Shown: in pieces, positions 43,271 through 52,763 of the stretch
Layout: each line of letters begins with the position of its first letter
How positions within the stretch are numbered: position 1 is the stretch's first letter
From: Bacteroidales bacterium
Lineage (GTDB): Bacteria; Bacteroidota; Bacteroidia; Bacteroidales; Lentimicrobiaceae
NCBI GenBank assembly: GCA_016709025.1
Contig: JADJEQ010000011.1
Location: 186,001 to 250,000, forward strand
Direction: 5' to 3'
Length of the DNA: 64,000 nt
Program-made: the position numbers and the translations under genes
The notes under the pieces: model-generated
The model's input: the letters and a program-made list of their open reading frames with translations, nothing else
The model's database searches: none
Told to the model about the DNA's origin: nothing

Positions 43271-45925
43271 TTACATCCCCACAACGATCTCCCGCTGACT
43301 AAATACAGAAAGGGCTATTCTTAAACCGGCCATCCTGAAGGTCCCTTCTTCAAAACCAGCATAGAAGCCGACATTATACAGGTAATTGCCAATTCCATAA
43401 CCGAATTCAACACAATTCTTAAAATCAGGCACATACAAATAATTAAACGTCAGACTTTCCGTCCACATCCGGTTTCTGATCAGCGGTAACCGCTTTAACA
43501 AAAGGTGCGGAGAGGTATAAACAAGGTGTCCTTCAACAAAATATGAATCGGTACTATACCGGTAGTAATCCCCCATCTGCATAACAGGATAAGGGTTCTT
43601 TATTCCAACGATGAGTGGTTGGGTCTGAAAATGGCTAAAATCATCAAAATAGATATTTTTATTATTCAGAAAATACCCCGCATCAACTGCATACTCAATT
43701 TTCGACTCCCGGCCGGTTTTAAAAAGCTGCTTAACACCCAGGGTAACCAGGTCAAAATCTGTCTCAAAACTTTCTGCAGGAATCGCTTTTCTATAACCGA
43801 GTGTAAAAGTAGGTGTCATATTCATTCCTGCCCTCGGAACTTTTACCCCATCTTTAATAATATAGTAGGGCATAGGTTTGTAGGACAGAGCAAGATCCAG
43901 TATAAAATCCCGATGGTGTTGCATTTGGTAATTACTGCCATCGGGTATATTGGGCTCGTAGTCTCTTTCGTCCTTGAAAAAAAATGAAAAATCACTTTCA
44001 TTTTCAAGCAACCCTGCTTCAGAGAAAAAAATTGCTGTTTCCAGTTTCAGTTCCGGGACCAGATTAATAGCATGTTTTATCTCCAGATAATCCTTTTGAT
44101 AAAGTCGCGAGAGGTTTTGCCTGAAAAAGAGAGACGAAATTGAATTTTCAATGGATGCTGCTCTTCCACTTTCGTTGAAATCAAAGCTACCTGAGCCAAA
44201 ATTTACTATGACAGAATTCTTCATTCGCCCTTTGCTGCTGTAACCCAATCCGGCATCCCATAGAAATTTATTCCGGCTAAAAGCATAACCAGGCTTGAAT
44301 CCTGCCGATAATGCTGATTTTTCATTCAGTTTACGATGATAATTAAATCCTGTTTTGTAGACAAAACCATCCACCACGTTGAAACTGATTCCGAAAGGAT
44401 TGAGGAGACCGTCAAACTGAAGATTCTGCAGAGTATCGAATTCATAGGTACCGCCAAAGAAAAACCTGTTGAAAAACTTTTTATTTACTGGCTTTTGGGC
44501 TTTTAACGAATCCGACTTCTTCTGTTTTTGATGATATTGCAATGAATCAAATGCTTTAACACTGATCTGCTCATTGGTTGCCAGTGGTATTGGCCTTACA
44601 CGGTTCCAGAAAGCAGAATCGGTTTTCCGGGCATTGCTGTCGAATACTGTCTTATAGTTTTCCACAAACTCATGATGATTCCTCAATGAATCTTTCTGCA
44701 ATAATTCAGCCTTTTTGCTGTTAATCTCAGCCAGACGGTAAGATTCAGCTGTGGTTGGGTTGTCAAGTGCCGCCAGCTCAGCAGCTTTTTTATCGAGTTT
44801 TGCTGCCTTTGCCTCTGTTTTGGCTTTTTTTGAAACGGGCTTTTCTGCAGTGGGTGTGGCTGGCTTTTTAGCCTTTTGATCGGGAGGATTTACTAAAAGT
44901 TTATTGTACCGGATAGAGGTGGTATAAAGAAATCCACCCGCATTTCCCATCAGGTCCATATCAATTTTATAACGGTTGTTCACCGGAAGCCAGGCTCCAT
45001 CCCTGACTTCTCCAAATGACTGATTGAGTTGTATGGTCGCTCCCAACTGTTCGTTGATACTGATGTCGAGGCTATAGATACACCATAAGCCTTCTATAAT
45101 ATATAGATGGCCGCTTACGTATTGTGGGCCATCTCCACGCGGTATCACTTTAATTTTATCAACAGTAACATCTCCGTGAGTACTTACCCCTTCAAAACGG
45201 AATTTATAATAATTGAAAGCTCCGGGAGCCAGCGGAGATCGGGCATTCCCAAATGCTCCGGGTTGGTATATATTTCCGGAAATAAATCCGATTGCACCGG
45301 AAGATTTATTATCGTTCCCCCCGGGGAAGGTGCTGTGAATAGATTTAACTTTTTGCCTTGTCAGATTGGGCGCCGTAAATTCAATTTCATTAACAGATTC
45401 TTCCAGGTAGGTATCTCCCTCTTTTATGTTCGATTCCTTTAAATCTTCACGTGCCATCCATTTCACCATTGAGGATATTTTTTTTATGTGGAGACTGCCC
45501 CTGATATAGACTTCGGCATTGAAAGATTTAACCATTCCGGCGTAAAGCGGGGCCTTGCGGATAACTTTCCGCATGATACGATAGGCCGGGTCTTCGCCTC
45601 CGCCGACGACCACCTCCTGCAAAGAATAAATCATTGCAGGAAGAATAATTACCAGTGGATTGTCTGCTGACCGGACCACAACCTTCTTAGTAATAGTTTG
45701 ATATCCCATACATTGAAAAATACAGGTATATTCCCCTTCTGCAAGACGCAGCTCAAATATACCTTCTTCATTCGCTGCTGTGCCAAATGAAACCTCTTTT
45801 ACAAAAACGGTTGAAAATGGAACCGGCTGGCTGTTGGTATCAACAATCTTTCCTCTTAGCATTTGGGCTTTTAAGGAAAATGAAGTCAGTACGATAACGA
45901 CTACAAATGCTATTTTACGGACCAT
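43271..45925 (-). CDS. DUF5686 outer-membrane protein with carboxypeptidase-regulatory-like domain
   Basis: 884 residues. A signal peptide (MVRKIAFVVVIVLTSFSLKAQ) is followed by a CarboxypepD-reg-like domain (22-105; RGKIVDTNSQPVPFSTVFVKE, GTAANEEGIFELRL) and then the DUF5686 barrel-like region (RKVIRKAPLYAGMVKSFNAEVYIRGS onward). Residues about 350-430 form a Lys/Ala-rich, low-complexity insert (KPATPTAEKPVSKKAKTEAKAAK) between the two parts, a likely flexible periplasmic linker. The architecture resembles TonB-dependent-type outer-membrane proteins but no plug domain is seen. The function is unknown. A TACTTTTA box about 20 bases upstream may be the promoter. Confidence 0.88.
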   Translation of the reverse strand: MVRKIAFVVVIVLTSFSLKAQMLRGKIVDTNSQPVPFSTVFVKEVSFGTAANEEGIFELRLAEGEYTCIFQCMGYQTITKKVVVRSADNPLVIILPAMIYSLQEVVVGGGEDPAYRIMRKVIRKAPLYAGMVKSFNAEVYIRGSLHIKKISSMVKWMAREDLKESNIKEGDTYLEESVNEIEFTAPNLTRQKVKSIHSTFPGGNDNKSSGAIGFISGNIYQPGAFGNARSPLAPGAFNYYKFRFEGVSTHGDVTVDKIKVIPRGDGPQYVSGHLYIIEGLWCIYSLDISINEQLGATIQLNQSFGEVRDGAWLPVNNRYKIDMDLMGNAGGFLYTTSIRYNKLLVNPPDQKAKKPATPTAEKPVSKKAKTEAKAAKLDKKAAELAALDNPTTAESYRLAEINSKKAELLQKDSLRNHHEFVENYKTVFDSNARKTDSAFWNRVRPIPLATNEQISVKAFDSLQYHQKQKKSDSLKAQKPVNKKFFNRFFFGGTYEFDTLQNLQFDGLLNPFGISFNVVDGFVYKTGFNYHRKLNEKSALSAGFKPGYAFSRNKFLWDAGLGYSSKGRMKNSVIVNFGSGSFDFNESGRAASIENSISSLFFRQNLSRLYQKDYLEIKHAINLVPELKLETAIFFSEAGLLENESDFSFFFKDERDYEPNIPDGSNYQMQHHRDFILDLALSYKPMPYYIIKDGVKVPRAGMNMTPTFTLGYRKAIPAESFETDFDLVTLGVKQLFKTGRESKIEYAVDAGYFLNNKNIYFDDFSHFQTQPLIVGIKNPYPVMQMGDYYRYSTDSYFVEGHLVYTSPHLLLKRLPLIRNRMWTESLTFNYLYVPDFKNCVEFGYGIGNYLYNVGFYAGFEEGTFRMAGLRIALSVFSQREIVVGM

Positions 45926-46344
45926 AAAATGATGTTTTTTTTAAAAGTAGGGTATCTTAACGGATTATACTCATTGATTAACCATTTTTAACAGCTATAA
46001 CCGGTAGTATAAATACTGATTTTCACATATTACTGGCAAAATTCTTCTTTATCATGATGGAAAGTGCTTCTGCGTGTCGTATATTGCACCGTTTTACCAA
46101 AAATACCATTTATTCCGACACGACTACATGTGCTTGATTATTAGCAAATGTACAAAGAATATGATAAAAAATAAGGGGAGTACCAATATTTTAACGGTCC
46201 TTTCTTAATTGGTTTTTAATTAAGAATTAGTGTGGCGTAACAATTATAAATTGCAATCTATTACATATAACTTAAAATTTGGCATTCCAGTTTTATAACA
46301 AATTGAGTAAATTATCCTGATAACGGTTTATAAGTTATTGAACT
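45926..46344. other. Divergent intergenic region with hairpins
   Basis: No gene is seen in these 419 bases. It contains a CGTGTCG (46073-46079) / CGACACG (46116-46122) inverted repeat 36 bases apart, and a perfect 9-bp hairpin, TTCTTAATT (46202-46210) with AATTAAGAA (46218-46226), 119 bases before the next ATG. The minus-strand promoter box TACTTTTA lies at 45942-45949. Confidence 0.5.
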
Positions 46345-48570
46345 ATGAAAACAACACAACACAACACAAAAAGTGCAGCGGTTATAGTTTGTTTATTTTT
46401 AATGGCCATAACTTGTTCGCGAAGTTATGCTGTGCCTGAAAAGGGAATAAATTATCCCGGAAATACAGCAGATTACTTATCCTTAAACGGATCAACAAGC
46501 ATTGACAGACATCCTGGTATCACAGCTAATTCATTGCCTGCGGTTGATGAAATAAATGATTTTGCTCACAATCAGGTTTTATCAACCTATATTGAAACTG
46601 CTGACTGCTTGTCAGCTCCAATTGCTTATGAAATATGGGGAAGTGGCGAATATTGCGGGGCTGTTGGTTTCGAATTCGGAATTTACAATTCAGAAACTGA
46701 TGTTACCTATTTTCTTTACCAGAAATTTGGCGATGAAAGGAATCTGGTATTGGGTGCAGAACAAACCGGCACGGGTGGACCTTTAACTTTCTTCCAGGAG
46801 GCAGGCGAATATTTTATTATGGGAAAAAACGCCTGTGATTCAACCTGGATGAGCGGAAGCGCCAATGTGATGCCTTTCAACACAAAAACATACATATCAG
46901 CTAACGTCAACAACATATGTGCAGGTACACCTGTCACATTCACTGCATCCCCTGATCGCATTGATAACCTGGACTATTCTTTTCTCTGGTCAGTCAATAA
47001 TAACATTATATACTATGGTGGTAAAGAATTCAGCTATACCCCATTAAACGGCGATAGGATTTCTGCCATAATGTACTCACCCTGCTTCGATTATGAATCA
47101 AACAATGCGGTGATTATGCTGGTAAAAGACTGTCCGGGCAATTTTACAACATGGACAGGTAATTCAAGTAACGACTGGAACAATCCGCTCAACTGGAGCA
47201 ACGGGGTTCCGGGTCCAGGCTTCTTTGCCAATATTCCGGGAGGAATGGAAAACTATCCCACGCTTATCTCCCCCGCTACCTGTGAGAGTTTGATTATCGA
47301 AGATGGGGGATCTTTTATTGGATCGGAATTTCTGAACATCAAATCCGCTATGGTCACGCGCAATATATCCAGCCCTGCATTTCATTTTTTATCCTCCCCT
47401 ATGGGATATCCTTATCCTGCAATGGGTGGCGTTTTCCCTGCCAATCAACAAACAACCTGGGCCAGGTTATATAATGAGTATTCAGGAGACTGGAATAATT
47501 TGACTGTAAGTCGGTTATTCGACCAGAGGGATGCTTTCTCAATTCAGTCAACCCAACCTCAGACAGCTCAGTTCATTGGTCTGCTAAACAGTTCAGATGT
47601 AACCAGTTATTTATACTACAACAATCCGGGCTCTGATCCGGACCGTGCAGGCTGGAACCTGATTGGCAACCCGTTCAGCTCAGCAATTTACTGGAACCAG
47701 GTAACACTTAACTCAGCAGAACAATCGGTGTATGTTTGGAACGGATCACAGTATATCTCCTGGAACGGAACCATTGGAGCACTTTCAAATGGTATCATCC
47801 CACCACAGAGTGGCTTCTTTGTAAAAGCAATGGGACCAGGTTACATTCAAAACCGGTCGGTCACTATCCCATTGTCAGCAAGGGTTCACAGCAATGTTCC
47901 TTTTTTTAAAGAATCCGTTGCCAATTTGCTTGAATTGGAAGTTAATGGTAATAATCACAAAGATCAGGCATTCATTCATTTTAACAATGATGCCACCAGA
48001 GGTTTCGACATTGCTTCTGATGCCCGTAAGCTTTACGGTATTGAAGAAGCTCCCCAGCTTTTCAGCTTTACAGATGGACTGGAATTCACCATCAATGAAC
48101 TTCCATTTTTCAACAATGAGATCATTGGTATCGGATTTACCTGCGGAAATTCAGGAAACTTTATGCTGAGTGCCAGTGGCTTGGAAAGCTTTGACAACAA
48201 ATTCCGCATTATACTTGAAGATCAGAAGGAAGGAATTTTCCAGGACCTCTCGGATAACCGGCAATACAGCTTCAGCTATATCAGCGGGGAGAATGAACAC
48301 AGATTTAAACTCCATTTTACGGAGATCTCATCAAATCCTGAATCTGCAGAATTTAAAATCTACAGTGAAGGTAAAACTATAATAGTTAATAATTTCACCG
48401 GGCTGAACGGTGATACCCAGGTATATGACTTTACCGGTAGAATGATCCTTAACAGTGCTTTTGATAGCGGAAATCAGAGTAGCTTCACGCTGAATGCAGC
48501 AGCCGGTCCTTACGTTGTTAAAGTTATAACTGCCAGAGGTGTTCAAAGCCAAAAGGTTGTGATCTTATAA
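46345..48570 (+). CDS. T9SS cargo protein, paralogue A of a four-gene tandem array
   Basis: 741 residues. A long signal peptide (MKTTQHNTKSAAVIVCLFLMAI, cut near SYA) precedes a Cys-containing beta-sandwich region (APIAYEIWGSGEYCGAVGFEFG; then NVNNICAGTPVTFTASP, an Ig-like start). From about residue 265 it shares the array's common half: WTGNSSNDWNNPLNWSNGVP, CESLIIEDGGSFIGSE, HFLSSPM, GWNLIGNPFSS, VYVWNGSQYISWNGTIGAL, and a C-terminal T9SS type A sorting domain (YDFTGRMILN, PYVVKVITARGVQSQKVVIL). It lacks the N-terminal cohesin-like domain of B and C. It should be exported by T9SS and displayed on or released from the surface. The ligand is unknown. Confidence 0.88.
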   Translation: MKTTQHNTKSAAVIVCLFLMAITCSRSYAVPEKGINYPGNTADYLSLNGSTSIDRHPGITANSLPAVDEINDFAHNQVLSTYIETADCLSAPIAYEIWGSGEYCGAVGFEFGIYNSETDVTYFLYQKFGDERNLVLGAEQTGTGGPLTFFQEAGEYFIMGKNACDSTWMSGSANVMPFNTKTYISANVNNICAGTPVTFTASPDRIDNLDYSFLWSVNNNIIYYGGKEFSYTPLNGDRISAIMYSPCFDYESNNAVIMLVKDCPGNFTTWTGNSSNDWNNPLNWSNGVPGPGFFANIPGGMENYPTLISPATCESLIIEDGGSFIGSEFLNIKSAMVTRNISSPAFHFLSSPMGYPYPAMGGVFPANQQTTWARLYNEYSGDWNNLTVSRLFDQRDAFSIQSTQPQTAQFIGLLNSSDVTSYLYYNNPGSDPDRAGWNLIGNPFSSAIYWNQVTLNSAEQSVYVWNGSQYISWNGTIGALSNGIIPPQSGFFVKAMGPGYIQNRSVTIPLSARVHSNVPFFKESVANLLELEVNGNNHKDQAFIHFNNDATRGFDIASDARKLYGIEEAPQLFSFTDGLEFTINELPFFNNEIIGIGFTCGNSGNFMLSASGLESFDNKFRIILEDQKEGIFQDLSDNRQYSFSYISGENEHRFKLHFTEISSNPESAEFKIYSEGKTIIVNNFTGLNGDTQVYDFTGRMILNSAFDSGNQSSFTLNAAAGPYVVKVITARGVQSQKVVIL

Positions 48571-48654
48571 CTGATTGAGTTTAACGATTTATAATCGGCC
48601 TGGTGTGCAATCCTGACTGGTAATGACCTGTTGTATTTTGATGTCGCTGTGTAC

Positions 48655-48781
48655 TGTCATCCTGAGTCCCGCACATGCGAAAAAAAACAGAAAGTGCGTT
48701 GCGTTTCGAATACGCCTGTCAGTAAGTATAATTAAAAGCATATTCTGGCATATTTTACAGGCAGACAGGCTCAGCGTGACA
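48655..48781. repeat. 127-bp element with TGTCAYSCTGAG inverted ends
   Basis: The left end TGTCATCCTGAG and the right end CTCAGCGTGACA are inverted repeats with 10 of 12 matches. Both ends are the GCTCAGxGTGACA half of the interspersed word seen at 34367-34379 and 35290-35301. The interior has no reading frame of note. It may be a small non-autonomous repeat. Confidence 0.5.
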
Positions 48782-49265
48782 TTCATTCAAATATCAAGGT
48801 ATCATTTATGAAACTTCTTCTAATCAAACAAACAATGTAATAAACAGATATTCAGCTACATATTCAAATACATCATTGGTAGCTGAGTCGATGACTGTTT
48901 TTCTTTACTTAACGAAGTGTTCCGCAAAAGGCTTTCCCGGCAGATCAATCTATTCTTCGGCCTATCCGGGCTATAGGTCAAATAACAATTATTTCAAGAA
49001 CATACAACAATTGTATGGGTCATCATCCCACCTGATACAATCAATTTTTATTTCTCCCAAATTGAGCGATTTGAAAAAGAAAATTACTCTTCTCATAAGA
49101 TGCAGAAGAATATATATTGTTTTCGAAAGAAATAATTAGTATCTTTATCTTTCCTCATTCAACTATCCTACCCCTCGTTGAAATTATTGTTCAAAGCGTT
49201 CAGATTATAATATCCTCCGGATTATTAATTAACCCTGATCTGTCGACAAACCTTTTGCACCCAAA

Positions 49266-49303
49266 CGTTGGATCCTTCAGGTAAATTGGCTTCGGATCCA
49301 ATG
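49266..49303 (+). promoter_or_regulatory. Leader hairpin upstream of paralogue B
   Basis: TTGGATCC (49268-49275) and GGATCCAA (49294-49301) form a perfect 8-bp stem, extended to 10 by a G-U and a C-G pair, around an 18-base loop. It lies 41 bases before the ATG and downstream of the probable promoter, so it would be in the mRNA. Confidence 0.6.
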
Positions 49304-49343
49304 AGCTTAACCGAACTCAGATAGGGATTAAAAATTATGAATT

Positions 49344-52300
49344 ATGAAAACTAAACTGATCCCGAAAATGGCTTTTTTGGCATTTCTTTACCTGCAACCC
49401 ATTTTTCCCATTGTCGCGCAGGAGGTAAAATCAATAGAGAGTTATAGAGATTTCTTACTAACCATCAGCAATGTTGATCAGATAGCGCAGAATGCATTCG
49501 AATTTGATTTATGGCTGCAGGATACTGACCCGTTACAGGTTCTGGAACTGGTATCCATTCAAATAAGAATTTTATATGATATAAACATTCTGAATGGAAA
49601 TCAGACCACTGCCGGTATGATATCCGTTATTCCAGGCTCTTCTGGTCTGCCATATCATATGCAACTCAATGCTTTCAACACAGAAGTGGCTGGTCAGATC
49701 AGAATTGGCACACCACCTTTGGGTAACAGTTTTATTGTACCGGCGATAGCACCGGGTGTACGTATTTGCCGCTTAAGGTTTACGAATGTTGTTTCGTTTC
49801 CAATGAACTCGCAACCATGTCTTGCGTTCTCTCCGGGGACACAATCACCTTATTATAATACCTGTTTATACATCGAACATGACTACGCGTGGACATTACC
49901 GGTTATCCCCGGTGAAAATGCCATCGTATATGAGAATCCTGTGCTGAATCCTGACCCGGATAACCCTTTACCAATTATTTATCCAATAACCGGCGGCGGA
50001 GGATACTGCGGAAATGTGCCCGGCTTGCCGGTGGGGCTTTCCCTTTCACAGCAAGGAGTTAGCTACGAACTTTTCCGGGACAATACTTCTACATCGCAAT
50101 TTATTGACGGCACAGGATGGCCGGTTAGCTTTGATGCTCAACCGGCAGGAACCTATACCATAGCCGCAACAAATGACTCAGGTACAATTGTTATGGAAAG
50201 CAGTGCTTATATCTATGAATTACCGGAACCCGGGGCAACGATAACTGCTGACCTCGATACCATCTGTTATGGAAGTGTTGTTACCATTACTGCAATTACC
50301 ACCGATGCTGATAATCCAGTTTATCAATGGTATAGAAACAACTTTCCGGTTGGCGACAACTCACCTGTTTATTCATATATTCCTGAACCAAATGTGTTGC
50401 CTGTTCGGTTAAAAGTATCCACCGGCGAAGGATGTAGTGCATTCTCAAATACCCTTGCTATGTTTTCTATCGGGACCGGGATTGAGATTTCTGCCATCGA
50501 AAATGCGGTTGATCTGTGGGGAATATTCAGTTCGGTTTCAGGTGATCCGGTTACCCTGAGAACATTACAATACAATGCCGGAATAAACCCGGTTTTTGAA
50601 TGGTTTATCAATGGTTCTGCTGTAGAAAACTCTGACACCTGTGAACTGACCTATATTCCCGGAAACGCGGATACCGTATTTGTAAAAATGACCGTAAGCC
50701 CTGAAATGCCATGCCCGTTAAACAGGTTTGTTATTTCAGATGAAGTTTATATTTATACCTGTACCGGTCCTCCGACTGCTTTTGATGTTTTGAGTAACGA
50801 AGAATCCTGCTGTATGAATAATTTATTGCAATTTGGCATTACTGACTCCGAAGTCGGAGTCATTTATTCTCCTGTACCAGCATACGGAAATTTTGTTGTT
50901 GGCACAGGCGAAGCCCTGACATTTGAAGTTGATTCTGAAGGGGAGTATTATGTTTTTGGAGAAAATGCCTGTGGTTCTACCCCGATGACAAGCACAGCTG
51001 TGGTCTCAATTTATTATTGGAATTTATACATTGCATCCAATGAAAACAATATCTGTTCAGGCTCACCGGTAACTTTTACAGTATATCCTGAATGCCTGGA
51101 CACCATTCCATTTCTTTATAAATGGACGGTGGTACCCCATGACTATGATATTTTTACAATCATTTGTGGAAACTCTTTTACCTATATACCGGAAAATGGC
51201 GATCTGGTATATGCCTCATTTCATTCACCCTGTGAAAACATCCTTCAAAGCAATGATGTCTTCATGATGGTGAATGATTGCCCTGGTGTACAGGCGATCT
51301 GGACTGGTATTTCAGGTAGTGACTGGTATGAACCCGGAAACTGGAGCAGTGGCATACCTCAGTCAGATTCTCACGTAAAAATCCCCGGTGATTGTATGAA
51401 TTACCCGACGCTGACAACATCGGCCTCCTGCGCAAGCATTATAGTAGAAGATGGAGGATCGTTTATAGGAAGTGAATTTCTGGATGAAAAATCTGCTTTG
51501 GTCAAATGTAATATACCAGATCATGAATTTCACTTTTTATCATCACCTATGAGATATCCCAACCCATCTTTTGGCAGCGTTTTTCCGGACGATCAGCAAA
51601 CTGTCTGGGCACGTTTTTACGACGAATTCTCAGGTGACTGGATCAATCAGGAAGTTGATGACTTATTGATACCAGGCACTGGTTATTCCATGTTCCTGAC
51701 CCAACCTCACACAGCAAGTTTTTATGGAAAATTAATACAAAACAACTATCCAACGATTATAAAAACCAGTAACCCAGGTAGTGATCCCGACCGGGTCGGG
51801 TGGAACCTATTGGGCAATCCGCATCCCTGCTCACTCGATTGGGACCTTATTCCGAATGCCGCTGCCGAACAAGCTGTGTATGTATGGAACGGGGTGCAGT
51901 ATATTTCATGGAACGGCTCCGTTGGTGCATTAACCGATGGTATTATACCTCCCTTGAATGGTTTTTTTGTAAAAGCACTTGTCAATACAGGACAGGATAT
52001 AATAACAATACCTTTATCTGCGAGGGTTCATAGCAATACACCCTTTTACAAAGAACTTCATGCAAATGTGCTTGAACTGCGGGCAGAAGGAAATAATTAC
52101 AGCGATATTACCTATTTCCATTTCAACAACGAAGCTACGGAAGGTTTTGACACTCAATTTGATGCCCGCAAGTTACGCGGCATTGAAGAAGCACCCCAGC
52201 TTTTCAGTTATGCTGGTGGTAAGGAACTCAGCATCAATGAACAACCGTTGGTGCCGGATGTGGTAATTGAACTTGGTTTTACATGCGGAGAATCAGGCAA

Positions 52301-52712
52301 TTTCATCCTGAATGGCAGAGGTTTGGAAAGCTTCAGCAACAAAGTCCGGATTCTGCTTGAAGATCAAAAGGAAGAAATTCTTCAGGATTTATTGATGGAC
52401 AATCAATATAATTTCAGTTACAACGCCGGGGAGAGTGAACACAGGTTTAGACTCCATTTCACTGAAATTTCATCCAATCCTGAATCTGCATTGGCCAATA
52501 TCTACAGCATTGGTAAAACCGTAATAGTCAATAATATCGCAGGGTTAAACAGTGAAATCCAGATTTTTGACTTTACCGGAAGAATGATCCTGAACAGTTT
52601 AATTGATAGCGGAAATCAGGGCAGCTTCACGCTGAATGCGGCATCCGGTCCTTACGTTGTAAAAATTATAACTACCAAAGGTGTTCAAAGCCAGAAGGTT
52701 GTGATCATATAA
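49344..52712 (+). CDS. T9SS cargo protein, paralogue B with a cohesin-like N-terminal domain
   Basis: 1122 residues, the largest of the array. After a signal peptide (MKTKLIPKMAFLAFLYLQPIFPIVAQ), residues about 30-180 (FLLTISNVDQIAQNAFEFDLWLQDTD, FIVPAIAPGVRICRLRFTNVV) resemble a cohesin-type or related beta-sandwich domain often found in Bacteroidota T9SS cargo. Two or three Ig-like modules follow (EPGATITADLDTICYGSVVTI; WFINGSAVENSDTCELTY). From about residue 650 it has the common half (WTGISGSDWYEPGNWSSGIP, IIVEDGGSFIGSE, GWNLLGNPHPCSLDWD) and a T9SS type A end. The gene is followed after 51 bases by paralogue C, so B and C are probably co-transcribed. Confidence 0.87.
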   Translation: MKTKLIPKMAFLAFLYLQPIFPIVAQEVKSIESYRDFLLTISNVDQIAQNAFEFDLWLQDTDPLQVLELVSIQIRILYDINILNGNQTTAGMISVIPGSSGLPYHMQLNAFNTEVAGQIRIGTPPLGNSFIVPAIAPGVRICRLRFTNVVSFPMNSQPCLAFSPGTQSPYYNTCLYIEHDYAWTLPVIPGENAIVYENPVLNPDPDNPLPIIYPITGGGGYCGNVPGLPVGLSLSQQGVSYELFRDNTSTSQFIDGTGWPVSFDAQPAGTYTIAATNDSGTIVMESSAYIYELPEPGATITADLDTICYGSVVTITAITTDADNPVYQWYRNNFPVGDNSPVYSYIPEPNVLPVRLKVSTGEGCSAFSNTLAMFSIGTGIEISAIENAVDLWGIFSSVSGDPVTLRTLQYNAGINPVFEWFINGSAVENSDTCELTYIPGNADTVFVKMTVSPEMPCPLNRFVISDEVYIYTCTGPPTAFDVLSNEESCCMNNLLQFGITDSEVGVIYSPVPAYGNFVVGTGEALTFEVDSEGEYYVFGENACGSTPMTSTAVVSIYYWNLYIASNENNICSGSPVTFTVYPECLDTIPFLYKWTVVPHDYDIFTIICGNSFTYIPENGDLVYASFHSPCENILQSNDVFMMVNDCPGVQAIWTGISGSDWYEPGNWSSGIPQSDSHVKIPGDCMNYPTLTTSASCASIIVEDGGSFIGSEFLDEKSALVKCNIPDHEFHFLSSPMRYPNPSFGSVFPDDQQTVWARFYDEFSGDWINQEVDDLLIPGTGYSMFLTQPHTASFYGKLIQNNYPTIIKTSNPGSDPDRVGWNLLGNPHPCSLDWDLIPNAAAEQAVYVWNGVQYISWNGSVGALTDGIIPPLNGFFVKALVNTGQDIITIPLSARVHSNTPFYKELHANVLELRAEGNNYSDITYFHFNNEATEGFDTQFDARKLRGIEEAPQLFSYAGGKELSINEQPLVPDVVIELGFTCGESGNFILNGRGLESFSNKVRILLEDQKEEILQDLLMDNQYNFSYNAGESEHRFRLHFTEISSNPESALANIYSIGKTVIVNNIAGLNSEIQIFDFTGRMILNSLIDSGNQGSFTLNAASGPYVVKIITTKGVQSQKVVII

Positions 52713-52763
52713 GCCATAGAGTATAATTTATTGAACTAATTTCAGGATTAAAAATCATGAAAT

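Larger units (their letters stand above)
48571..49343. other. 773-base gap between paralogues A and B
   Basis: No credible gene is seen. It holds a repeat element bounded by TGTCATCCTGAG (48655-48666) and CTCAGCGTGACA (48770-48781), a TATCTTTA box (49140-49147) that is the likely promoter of paralogue B, and a leader hairpin at 49266-49303. Short open frames on both strands have no family resemblance. Confidence 0.55.

Noticed and set aside
46073..46122. CGTGTCG/CGACACG inverted repeat as an operator
   Set aside because: The arms are 36 bases apart and lie away from both promoter boxes, so I do not call it a regulatory site.
48876..49139. An 87-residue plus-strand frame between paralogues A and B
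   Set aside because: No similarity to the paralogues or other families, no ribosome site, and it runs to the likely promoter of paralogue B.
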